Both the position numbers and the translations under genes were made by a program. The notes under the pieces were generated by a model. The model did no database searches. It worked only from the letters and a program-made list of their open reading frames with translations, and was not told the origin of the DNA. From positions 1-33,206 of the forward strand of contig VGEH01000041.1 of the NCBI GenBank assembly GCA_016869375.1: a DNA stretch of 33,206 nt, read 5' to 3'. Positions 25,098 through 33,206 of this stretch are shown piece after piece (the first letter of the stretch is position 1; every line of letters begins with the position of its first letter). Source of the DNA: Alphaproteobacteria bacterium. Lineage in GTDB: Bacteria > Pseudomonadota > Alphaproteobacteria > SHVZ01.

Positions 25098-26495
25098 ATG
25101 CTGGAACGGGCGAGCCATGGGTCGGTGGCGGCGCTGATCGACGCCCAAAGAAGCAGACAAGCGATCCTCAGTATGTTCGGTGACGGAGAGGAGCGAGCAG
25201 CCGCCGCCGCGATCTTGACCGACCTTGAGCAGATCGGCTTCGTTGAAACTCGTAGGGGGAAGATCAGATGGGTCGGTGTCGAGCCTTTCGAAGTGCTGCG
25301 CCGACTGATCGCGCTTCGCGACGGCCCAGGCAGGTCGCTGATCAGCCTACCGAAGGACGATGACTGCCCGATCACCGTCTATGCCGTCCCCGACAGTGCC
25401 GAAGGTCTGCCGCCACATCTGAAGGCCTGGGGCGGTGCGGCCGGGACCGGCTTCGGGCGCCGGGCGGCGGCGGCCTCGTGTCTTTTCGAGGTGGCGGAGC
25501 GCTGCTCTCAGATGAGAGCAGATGATGAGCCAGTCGCCAGCGCGTCGTTCTCCCAGCTCGGCGAGAGCGCAATTCATCCGGAGAGGCTTCTCCTGGAAGG
25601 AGCCAATCACTCGGGGTTGGATCCGAAAGCGGCAATTTCGTGGATTGCAGCGCGGCAAGTTTGCACGGGCGAGAAGCGTTGGCTCCCGGCCGACTATTGC
25701 TTCCGGGCAGCCAGGCGAGAGCCGTCGGCCTGGACCTGCTCGGCGAACAGCAACGGCTGCGCCAGCGGGTTGTCGCAGGACGATGTTATCGTTCGTGGCT
25801 TCTTTGAGTTGGTTGAGCGCGATGCCGTGGCGATCTGGTGGTTCAATCGCCTGCGGCGGCCGAGCTGCTCGCCGGAGATTGTCGAAAGCGATGCCATCCG
25901 CACCGTCACGGCTTGGCAACATCGTCGTGGCCGTCGCTGTCATCTCCTCGACCTGACCGCAGACCTGGGTGTTCCGGTGGTCGCCGCGGTCTCGTGCAAC
26001 GTCGATGGCCGCGGCATCGCGGTCGGCTTTGGCGCCCATCTTGACGGCCATGCGGCGGCGGTCAGGGCCAGCATGGAAATGATGCAGTTCCAGGCCATGA
26101 TCGAGCTCAGTCTCCGCTTCCGTGGCCTCGTGCAGGGTCAACCTTCAGCATCTACCGCGGCGGCCCTCGACTGGTTCGAGAACGTGTCGATCAACGACGA
26201 CGGGTACCTCCTTCCTGACGCTGAGGCCCAGACAGTGCCGACGCGAGCGCATTCGACACCGGCCACGCCCGAGCATTGCCTGGCGCTGGCCGCCGATCAT
26301 GACCTCGATGTGCTCTATCTCGACCTGTCGAGGGACTGGATAGGGATTCCAGCGGGCCGCGTCGTGGTTCCGGGTTTGCGCTCGCTCGAGCCACACTTCG
26401 GTGAGGGACGTCTCTTCGACGTGCCGGTGGCGCTTGGGTGGGCGCGGGTACCGAGAAGCGTTGCGGAGATGAACCCAAGGCGCATCGTCTTCTGA
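25098..26495 (+). CDS. YcaO-domain protein, TOMM-type cyclodehydratase with fused winged-helix-like N-terminus
   Basis: YcaO enzymes use ATP to activate backbone amides, turning Cys/Ser/Thr in a precursor peptide into azolines. The 465-aa protein has a YcaO core from about residue 112: GAAGTGFGRRAAAASCLFEV, the nucleotide-binding SNGCASG at 218-224 with ELVERDA (Glu237, Glu240, Arg241), and Glu327/Gln330 in ASMEMMQFQ. These are the sites expected in peptide-modifying YcaOs. Residues about 1-58 look like a small winged helix (GSVAALIDAQRS ... ILTDLEQIGFVETRRG), possibly a leader-binding element. No ThiF-like domain is present, and the usual Pro-rich C-terminus is reduced to MNPRRIVF. The peroxidase gene follows after 25 bp. 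Codon use is less G/C-biased than in the core genes. Confidence 0.85.
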   Translation: MLERASHGSVAALIDAQRSRQAILSMFGDGEERAAAAAILTDLEQIGFVETRRGKIRWVGVEPFEVLRRLIALRDGPGRSLISLPKDDDCPITVYAVPDSAEGLPPHLKAWGGAAGTGFGRRAAAASCLFEVAERCSQMRADDEPVASASFSQLGESAIHPERLLLEGANHSGLDPKAAISWIAARQVCTGEKRWLPADYCFRAARREPSAWTCSANSNGCASGLSQDDVIVRGFFELVERDAVAIWWFNRLRRPSCSPEIVESDAIRTVTAWQHRRGRRCHLLDLTADLGVPVVAAVSCNVDGRGIAVGFGAHLDGHAAAVRASMEMMQFQAMIELSLRFRGLVQGQPSASTAAALDWFENVSINDDGYLLPDAEAQTVPTRAHSTPATPEHCLALAADHDLDVLYLDLSRDWIGIPAGRVVVPGLRSLEPHFGEGRLFDVPVALGWARVPRSVAEMNPRRIVF

Positions 26496-26520
26496 TAGAG
26501 CTACCAGGGGGAGGGGAGAA

Positions 26521-28077
26521 ATGGCCAGTGAGGGAGCATCCGGCAGGACCGAGCTGAAGACTGGTGAGCAGCAGACGCTTATGCGTGTGATGTCCGCGAG
26601 CCTGGGCGAACGGCCTGATGGACCTGAGTTCATCCAAGCGGGCGATGAGAAGACGATTCCGGCCGGATACACTTATCTCGGTCAGTTCATCACGCACGAC
26701 ATCTTGCCTAGTACAAGGCCTCCACCTGGCGGCGGGCCGGCGGCGACGCGCGCCTTCGATCTCGACTCGGTCTATGGGCGCGAGAAGCCGAGAGATCTGC
26801 CTTCGCTCTACGGACTCGGAAAAGATCCGGCGAAGCCCTGGCGCCTGAGACTGTCCCGTGCCATTGGCGGCAGCGATGCGAGCGTGCGCGACCTCATTCG
26901 CGGGGAGGATGAAGTTGCGTCGATTGCCGAGCCCAGAAACGACGAGAACATCATCGTTGCTCAGCTCCACTCAGCCTTCTGCGCGTTTCACAACAAGATC
27001 CTGGACGACATTGAAAAGACGCACGGCTCTCAGGCGACCGAGGAAGCCTTGGTCGAGGCGCAACGCCTCGTTCGCTGGCACTATCAGTGGATTGTCCTTT
27101 GGGACTATCTGCCGAGAATATGCGGTGGAACGGCGGATCTGATCGCGCTCGTAGGCAAGCCGGGCGAGGGGCCACCGTCGAATCCACCATTCAAGTATGT
27201 TGGGACCAGTGGACTGCCGAGCTCCTTGATTCTCGACATTTTCTCCAAGGCGGTTTTTCGTTTCGGCCACGCCATGTCGCGCGCGACATATTTCCTCAAC
27301 GATACTCTAAAGGGGCCGGAAGGCACCCTTAAGGATGCAGCTAGGCCTCCTCTCTGCCACATTCCAATTCCGATCTTCGAGCGCGACAAGCAGCCGAGGG
27401 CCCAAGTGGATCTCCGAGGTCGCCGGGGTATCACCGGAGATTGGGCAATCAAGTGGGCTTACTTTTTCGCCTTTGCCGATGCACCGCTCAAACCATGGGG
27501 GGCCGGCGCGGAGGAATGCGACGGCGCTCCTGCCGTCCCGTTCAACGGCCCTCAGGCAAGCATGCCTTTGACATCCCGACTGCTCTATGCGTTCCGGGGG
27601 CTCCCGGAGCAACGCGACGGCGGCGCGGACTCGCTGATATGGCGCGACGTTATCGCCGGCCAAGGATTGCCGACGGCGCAAGCGCTAGCTAGGGGCGCGA
27701 TAGAGGCCGGAGCGGAGATGTCCATCCTCGAACCCGGTGAGCTTCAGAGTACGAGTGATGTGCAGTTACCTGCCCACCTTCTGAACAACACCCCCCTCCT
27801 GTACTACATCCTGAGAGAGGCGGAGCTGAAAGCAGGCACCAAGCATCTCGGGCCTCTCGGTCGCATGATCGTGGCCGAGACCATGATTTCGTTGCTCTTA
27901 GATGACTCAGAATCCTACCTCAGGAAGGAGCCGATCTGGACTCCGCGCGACGGAATTGCCGGTGCGCGGGTCGGTGAGCCCTACACCATGGCCCACCTCC
28001 TGAAGTACGCCTACTACGAGGGGAAGAAGCCGAGACCTGCGGAACCTTGGCCCGCCGGTGCGCCGAAGATTCGCTAG
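26521..28077 (+). CDS. Animal-type haem peroxidase (cytosolic)
   Basis: The 518-aa protein belongs to the animal haem peroxidase (peroxidase-cyclooxygenase) superfamily. The distal His is His59 in YLGQFITHD, with Asp60 at the usual calcium site. DLDSVYG (80-86) follows, Arg139 in EPRNDENIIVAQLHSAF is the catalytic Arg of the R-x-x-E-N motif, and His250 in FRFGHAMSRA is the proximal haem ligand. All key residues are kept, so it should be active. No signal peptide or membrane segment is seen, whereas many homologues are exported. A strong ribosome binding site (GGGGGAGGGGAG) precedes ATG 26521. It is cotranscribed with the YcaO gene, which suggests an oxidative tailoring role. Its stop overlaps the convergent rpoN stop. 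Confidence 0.88.
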   Translation: MASEGASGRTELKTGEQQTLMRVMSASLGERPDGPEFIQAGDEKTIPAGYTYLGQFITHDILPSTRPPPGGGPAATRAFDLDSVYGREKPRDLPSLYGLGKDPAKPWRLRLSRAIGGSDASVRDLIRGEDEVASIAEPRNDENIIVAQLHSAFCAFHNKILDDIEKTHGSQATEEALVEAQRLVRWHYQWIVLWDYLPRICGGTADLIALVGKPGEGPPSNPPFKYVGTSGLPSSLILDIFSKAVFRFGHAMSRATYFLNDTLKGPEGTLKDAARPPLCHIPIPIFERDKQPRAQVDLRGRRGITGDWAIKWAYFFAFADAPLKPWGAGAEECDGAPAVPFNGPQASMPLTSRLLYAFRGLPEQRDGGADSLIWRDVIAGQGLPTAQALARGAIEAGAEMSILEPGELQSTSDVQLPAHLLNNTPLLYYILREAELKAGTKHLGPLGRMIVAETMISLLLDDSESYLRKEPIWTPRDGIAGARVGEPYTMAHLLKYAYYEGKKPRPAEPWPAGAPKIR

Positions 28078-29573
28078 ATCTGCATCGCCTTCTCCCGCCG
28101 CCGCTGCACGGAGGAGGGGATCTTCATCGCCTCGCGGTACTTGGCGACGGTGCGGCGGGCGATGTCGACGCCGTCGGCCTTGAGCATCTCGACCAGCTTG
28201 TCGTCGGAGAGCACGTCCTCGAGCTTCTCGGCGTCGATCAGCGTCTTGATGCGCGAGCGCACGGCTTCGGCCGAATGCGCCTCGCCGCCGCTCGATGAGG
28301 CGATCGCCGCGGTGAAGAAGTATTTGAGCTCGTAGAGGCCGCGCGGCGTCGCCATGTGCTTGTTGGTGGTGACGCGGCTGACCGTCGATTCATGCATCGA
28401 GATCGCATCCGCGATGTCGCGCAGGATCAGCGGCTTCAAGTGCTGGATGCCGCGCCGGAAGAAGGCATCCTGCTGGCGCACGATCTCGGTCGCCACCTTG
28501 AGGATCGTCGTGGCGCGCTGGTGCAGCGACTTGACCAGCCAGTTCGCCGCCTGGAAGCGCTCGGAGAGATAGTCCTTCTCGTCCTTCTTCTTCGCGTCCT
28601 TGCTGATGCGCGAGTAATAGCGCGTGTTGACCAGGACGCGCGGGAGCGTCTCGGTGTTGAGCTCGATGATCCAGTCGCCGCCCGGCTGCGGGCGCATGAT
28701 GACGTCGGGAACCACCGGCTGCACCATCGACTGGTCGAAGACCGAGCCGGGCTTGGGGTTCAGCGTCTTGATCTCAGCGATCATCTCCTTGAGATCTTCG
28801 GCATCGACGCCGCAGAGCTTCATCAGCTGAGCGAGGTCGCGCTTGGCCAGGAGGTCCAGGCGCTCGACCATCACCTGCATCGCCGGGTCGAAGCGCCCGC
28901 GCTCGGCGAGCTGGAGGCCGAGACATTCGCCGAGCGAGCGGGCGAAGACACCGACCGGGTCGAGACGCTGCAGCAGCTTGAGGGTCGCGGCGACGCGCTC
29001 GAGCGGGCATCCCAGCTGCTCGGCGACCTCGGCCAGGTCGCCGACGAGGTATCCGGACTCGTCGAGCAGGTCGATCAGGTGCGAGCCGATCATGCGATCG
29101 ACCGGGTCCTCGATGTCGACGCTCAGCTGGTCGAACAGGTGCTCGCGCAACGTAGGCGCCCTGGCGGCGGTCGACTCCTCCAGGCTGCGGCCGTCATCGT
29201 CGAAATCGCCGCCGCCGCTGTTCGTGCGCCAGGACGAGTAGTCCTCCGCCGACTCGTAGAGATTGCCGTCATCGGCATCGACGGGCGAGTCGGCGGCCTC
29301 CGGCAGGCTGGAGCCCAGCGCGATCTCCGAAGAGACGTCGGGCGATGCCGCTGGCGGGGCCTCGCCGTCGGCGAAGGTATCGATGGTGCGCTCGGAGACG
29401 TCGGGCTCGGGCCCGTCGTCTCGCTCGAGCAGCGGGTTCTGCTCGATCTCGCGCTCGACATACTCCGAGAGCTCCTGGTTGGAGAGCTGCAGCAGCTTGA
29501 TCGCCTGCTGCAGCTGCGGCGTCATCACCAGCGTCTGGGCCTGACGCAGGTCGAGGCGCTGATTGATCGTCAT
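28074..29573 (-). CDS. rpoN: RNA polymerase sigma-54 factor RpoN
   Basis: Alternative sigma factor for nitrogen and other enhancer-dependent promoters (-24/-12). The 499-aa protein has the glutamine/leucine-rich activator-interacting region I (LRQAQTLVMTPQLQQAIKLLQLSNQEL), an acidic region II, the core-binding region, and a helix-turn-helix (MHESTVSRVTTNKHM). The RpoN box ARRTVAKYRE is at about 472-481, 18 residues from the end. It is complete. It starts 10 bp after the lptB stop, at the end of the kdsD-lptC-lptA-lptB run. The usual downstream hpf-ptsN is absent; the convergent peroxidase gene ends on top of its stop codon (CTAG). Confidence 0.96.
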   Translation of the reverse strand: MTINQRLDLRQAQTLVMTPQLQQAIKLLQLSNQELSEYVEREIEQNPLLERDDGPEPDVSERTIDTFADGEAPPAASPDVSSEIALGSSLPEAADSPVDADDGNLYESAEDYSSWRTNSGGGDFDDDGRSLEESTAARAPTLREHLFDQLSVDIEDPVDRMIGSHLIDLLDESGYLVGDLAEVAEQLGCPLERVAATLKLLQRLDPVGVFARSLGECLGLQLAERGRFDPAMQVMVERLDLLAKRDLAQLMKLCGVDAEDLKEMIAEIKTLNPKPGSVFDQSMVQPVVPDVIMRPQPGGDWIIELNTETLPRVLVNTRYYSRISKDAKKKDEKDYLSERFQAANWLVKSLHQRATTILKVATEIVRQQDAFFRRGIQHLKPLILRDIADAISMHESTVSRVTTNKHMATPRGLYELKYFFTAAIASSSGGEAHSAEAVRSRIKTLIDAEKLEDVLSDDKLVEMLKADGVDIARRTVAKYREAMKIPSSVQRRREKAMQI

Positions 29574-29583
29574 CGCGAGGAAC

Positions 29584-30362
<779 letters not shown>

Positions 30363-30366
<4 letters not shown>

Positions 30367-31166
30367 CCGCCGGTCCCCTTCTTCGGCTCCTGCGGCTCTT
30401 TGTTCGGAACCACGAGAGCGCGCGCACCTTTCAGCAGCCGCGACACGCCGGTGTTGAGATTCACCTCGGCGACCTCGCCATTCAGCTGGTTCTGGCCGCG
30501 CGTGATGCGCACGCCGCCGATCAGCGTCGCCATCCCCTGGTCGACCATGTAGACGCCCTTCTCGCCCTTGGCGACTTCCTGGTCGGTGCGGACGTCGACA
30601 TTGCCGAAGGCATCGACGCGGCGAAGCTTCAGCTCCTTGTTGGCGCCCTCGCTGAGCTGCGCCGAGAGCACATCGGCGCGCACCCGCCTTTTGTCGCGGG
30701 TCGCGACCGCGTCGCCGCGGGCGACGGCAAGCTGACGCTTCTCCCAATATTCGAGGCTGTCGCGTGCGGTGATCACGTCCGTGCGCGTGGTGAGCTTCAG
30801 GTTCTTGCCGGTCATCACCAGCACGGACTGGTCGGCGTCATAGACGGCGCGCTCGGCAAGGATGGTCTCGTTCGCCGAGACGATGCGGACATTGCCTTCG
30901 GCCTCGAGCTGATAGATCTCGCTGCCGCCGTCGCCGCCCTTCGCGCGATATCGCGCGGTCAGCGTGTCGCCATGCACGGTGACGCCGCCGCGGCTCGCCT
31001 TGGCATTGCCGCGTGCGACATAGACGTTCTGGTCGCGGCGCCACTCGATGCCCTGGTCGGCATCGACCTGGATCGGCTGGTCGGAATTGCCGCCGAGGCC
31101 GAGCGTGGCCTGCGCTGCGGCGGGACCGGCGAAGAACAGCGCGAGAAGGATGAGAAGGTGTCTCAT
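30363..31166 (-). CDS. lptA: LPS transport periplasmic protein LptA (OstA-like)
   Basis: Periplasmic bridge protein that carries lipopolysaccharide between LptC and LptD. The 267-aa precursor starts with a clear signal peptide ([20 protein letters not shown]). An OstA/LptA beta-jellyroll follows: [57 protein letters not shown] and [30 protein letters not shown]. It is longer than E. coli LptA (185 aa), as is usual in this class. ATG 31166 overlaps the lptC stop by 4 bp. Confidence 0.92.
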
Positions 31167-31873
31167 CGCTTCGCCTCGGGCTTCTTCATCGCCTGCGGGC
31201 GCAGCTCGAGGCGGGCCTTGCCGGTGAAGAGGATGCGCCCGCCCTTGTCGAGGATTTCGAAGCCTTCGGCGGTCAGATGCCCGAACGGCCCCTGGCCCTC
31301 GACGCGCTGATTGCCCACCGCAGTGCCCGCCGCCATGTCGACATCGGCGGCCTCGGTGTGGAACTCGTAGCCGGCATCGTGGAAGACCTGGACCTGGCCG
31401 CGCAGCCCGAGCGTCTGGCGGACACGGTCGTAGAGACCTTCCTTTGCATTCACCGCGACCCAGCTTCCGTCCTTCATCGTGACATCGGCCTTGGGCGAGG
31501 CGAGCTGGATGCGGTCGGCCGAGCCGGCATGCGTCGCCGTCTCGGCGACGACGGTGAAGGGCTGGTTGCTCTCGTCCATGCCGACATAGCGCGGCTTGAG
31601 CATGCGCGAGGAGTCGGCATCGACGACGGCGGTGACGTTGCCGGCGCCGAGCCGGAACTCGCGCGGATCGGGGTTGAGCCGCGGCCAGGCCAGCACGAGG
31701 CCGAGCAGCACTAGCGCGATCAGCGGCAGCGTCACCTTGAGGAAGGTGACGCCGCGCGAGCCGAACCGGAACCGGCGGCGCATGGCCGACGGCAGGCGCG
31801 GGCTCACCGTGACCAGGCCGCGCCGCGGCGGCTTCGCCGGTTGCGTCGCCGGCTGTGCGGGCATGGCGCTCAC
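31163..31873 (-). CDS. lptC: LPS export protein LptC
   Basis: Bitopic inner-membrane protein that passes lipopolysaccharide from LptBFG to LptA. The 236-aa product has a basic cytosolic tail of about 43 residues, one membrane helix at about 44-64 (VTLPLIALVLLGLVLAWP) and a periplasmic LptC/OstA-like fold (KPRYVGMDESNQPFTVVAETA ... GLYDRVRQTLGLRGQVQVFHDAGYEFHTEAADVDMAAGTAVGN). Translation probably begins at GTG 31873, overlapping the kdsD stop (GTGA); ATG 31864 is three codons in. It sits in the conserved kdsD-lptC-lptA-lptB order. Confidence 0.9.
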   Translation of the reverse strand: MSAMPAQPATQPAKPPRRGLVTVSPRLPSAMRRRFRFGSRGVTFLKVTLPLIALVLLGLVLAWPRLNPDPREFRLGAGNVTAVVDADSSRMLKPRYVGMDESNQPFTVVAETATHAGSADRIQLASPKADVTMKDGSWVAVNAKEGLYDRVRQTLGLRGQVQVFHDAGYEFHTEAADVDMAAGTAVGNQRVEGQGPFGHLTAEGFEILDKGGRILFTGKARLELRPQAMKKPEAKR

Positions 31874-32844
31874 GCGACCCCGGCCCGGAGAAGGTCGAGG
31901 ATGTGCACGATGCCGACCGGCCGCCCGTCCTCGACCACGAAGGCGCGGTAGAGCTTGCGGTCGTTCATCTCCTTCAGCATCTCGGCGGCGAGCAATCTCG
32001 GCCCGATCGTCCAGGGCCCGCGCGTCATCACCTGATGGACCTTCTGTTCCAGGAGGTCCGGCGCCATGTGGCGGCGAAGGTCGCCGTCGGTGACGAGGCC
32101 GACCAGCCTGCCGTTGGCGGTCGGCGGCTCGACCACGCCGACGCAGCCGAAGCGCTTCTCGGTCATGACCAGGACCGCGTCCGCCATGCGCGCGTCGGCG
32201 CCGATCAGCGGCATCTCCGGCCCCTTGTGCATCAGGTCCTCGACCTTGAGCAGGCGGGCGCCGAGCTTTCCGCCCGGATGCAGCACGCGATAATCGTCGG
32301 CGGAGAAGCCGCGGCGCTCGAGCAGCGCCACGGCCAGCGCATCGCCGAGCGCCATCATCAGCGTCGTCGAGGTGGTCGGCGCGAGGCCGAGCGGACAGGC
32401 CTCGGCGACGCGCGGTAGCACCAGCGCGACATCGGCGGCCTCGGCCAGTGCCGAGGGCGCGCGGCCGACCATCGCGATCAACGGAATGTCGAAGCGCCGG
32501 CTGTAGGCGACGAGGTCGCCGAGCTCGGGTGTCTCACCGGAGTTGGAGAGAGCAAGCACCGCGTCCGATCTGGCGATCATGCCGAGATCGCCATGACTGG
32601 CCTCGGCCGGGTGAACGAACTGCGCCGGCGTGCCGGTCGAGGCCAGGGTCGCCGCGATCTTGCGCGCGACATGGCCCGACTTGCCCATGCCCGAGACGAT
32701 GACGCGCCCCGTGGCGCCGGCCATCAGGTCGACGGCGCGGGCGAAGGCGGATGCGCCGGCTTCCTCGGCCAGCATGTCGGCGAGCGACCTGAGGGCGTCC
32801 GCCTCGAGGGAGAGGACGCGCCGGCCTGGCTCAGCTTCGGACAC
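31870..32844 (-). CDS. kdsD: D-arabinose 5-phosphate isomerase KdsD/KpsF (SIS plus two CBS domains)
   Basis: Converts ribulose 5-phosphate to arabinose 5-phosphate, the first committed step toward Kdo for lipopolysaccharide. From GTG 32844 the protein is 324 aa, close to E. coli KdsD (328). The SIS sugar-isomerase domain spans about residues 35-190, with GRVIVSGMGKSGHVARKIAATLASTGTPAQFVHPAEASHGDLGM, SNSGETPEL and the catalytic His region before GLAPTTSTTLMMALGDALA. Two CBS domains fill the C-terminal third. A longer frame from TTG 32952 adds 36 residues not typical of the family and lacks a ribosome binding site. It is first of the operon kdsD-lptC-lptA-lptB-rpoN; the 247 bp upstream (32845-33091) holds no recognisable gene. 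Confidence 0.92.
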   Translation of the reverse strand: MSEAEPGRRVLSLEADALRSLADMLAEEAGASAFARAVDLMAGATGRVIVSGMGKSGHVARKIAATLASTGTPAQFVHPAEASHGDLGMIARSDAVLALSNSGETPELGDLVAYSRRFDIPLIAMVGRAPSALAEAADVALVLPRVAEACPLGLAPTTSTTLMMALGDALAVALLERRGFSADDYRVLHPGGKLGARLLKVEDLMHKGPEMPLIGADARMADAVLVMTEKRFGCVGVVEPPTANGRLVGLVTDGDLRRHMAPDLLEQKVHQVMTRGPWTIGPRLLAAEMLKEMNDRKLYRAFVVEDGRPVGIVHILDLLRAGVA

Positions 32845-33091
32845 TCGCGATGTCTTCGGGTTCGGCCGCAATGGCAGTTTCCTGGGCTCTTCCTGTTTGC
32901 CTGCAAGAAAGTTGCGCGAAACACTGGTGGTTTCGGCATGTTTCTTGCTCAAGCATAGAGTATGCCGTCGATTCGCGGCTTCCGCCAGCCTCGTATTGGG
33001 TATGCCTTCTCGCGTGGTCGCCGATCAAACCGCAACGAACGTCAGTATCTTGGTCGTGGACGATGGACCGGATAGTCGCGATGGCTGAGGC

Positions 33092-33206
33092 CTACAGCCC
33101 CCGCTCGGCGAGCCAGGACGCGATCGCCTCGGCCAGCGGCCCGGTGTTGTTGGCAAAGATATGTCCCTCGACGCTCGGCGGGCGGGGGTTGGGCAGCAGC
33201 ACGTAG
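33092..33206 (-). CDS. C-terminal end of an unidentified protein (cut by window edge)
   Basis: On the minus strand a frame enters from the window end and stops at TAG 33092-33094. It encodes about 37 residues ending in GHIFANNTGPLAEAIASWLAERGL. The pattern looks coding and helical at the end; a Gly-His close to a C-terminal helix occurs in alpha/beta hydrolases, but that is only suggestive. It lies upstream of kdsD on the same strand. Not identified. Confidence 0.45.
   Translation of the reverse strand, partial: YVLLPNPRPPSVEGHIFANNTGPLAEAIASWLAERGL

Overview
The window is GC-rich chromosomal DNA from an alphaproteobacterium, most likely a member of the Rhodospirillales/Rhizobiales-type groups. 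The evidence is the gene order lptB-rpoN, the KdsD-LptC-LptA-LptB lipopolysaccharide block, the GlnD-MurJ pair and the MutS/MaeB/PtsN types. Most of it is core housekeeping sequence with short intergenic gaps, overlapping start/stop codons and long antisense shadow frames. No tRNA, rRNA or CRISPR array was seen.

Layout. 1-112: 3' end of an IS630-type transposase. 169-1521: CgeB-like glycosyltransferase. 1559-4378: glnD. 4420-4516: a large palindromic repeat. 4535-6043: murJ. 6033-7058 (minus): M19 dipeptidase-like protein. 7171-8175: trpS, followed by a small membrane protein. 8381-13121 (minus): mutS, a family 2 glycosyltransferase and an unusual Nramp-like transporter, apparently one operon. 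13307-15507: K+/H+ antiporter and a GFA-family zinc protein. 15627-17885: maeB. 17894-19067 (minus): a response regulator and a degenerate Hpt-like protein. 19485-19937 (minus): ptsN. 28074-32844 (minus): the tight operon kdsD-lptC-lptA-lptB-rpoN.

In many proteobacteria rpoN is followed closely by hpf and ptsN. Here about 8 kb of mixed-orientation accessory genes lies between rpoN and ptsN, and no hpf is visible. The first half of this insert (20160-24398) is a cAMP-type regulatory locus: an SDR dehydrogenase, a LuxR-type regulator, a Crp-family regulator, a perfect TGTGA-N6-TCACA palindrome in the divergent promoter region, and a class III adenylate cyclase-TPR gene. The cyclase gene is broken after its first metal-binding Asp by a 10-bp tandem duplication.

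The second half (24574-28077) is the most interesting part. It holds a small lysine-rich protein with a nitrile-hydratase-leader-like (NHLP) domain ending in Ser-Cys-Ala-Ser-Cys, a divergently transcribed YcaO cyclodehydratase with an N-terminal winged-helix-like segment, and a cytosolic animal-type haem peroxidase directly behind the YcaO gene. I read this as a compact candidate RiPP (azol(in)e peptide) locus. It has no ThiF-like partner, flavin dehydrogenase or exporter beside it, and the peroxidase is the only visible tailoring oxidase. Coordinates and motifs are read from the sequence; the pathway is inference.
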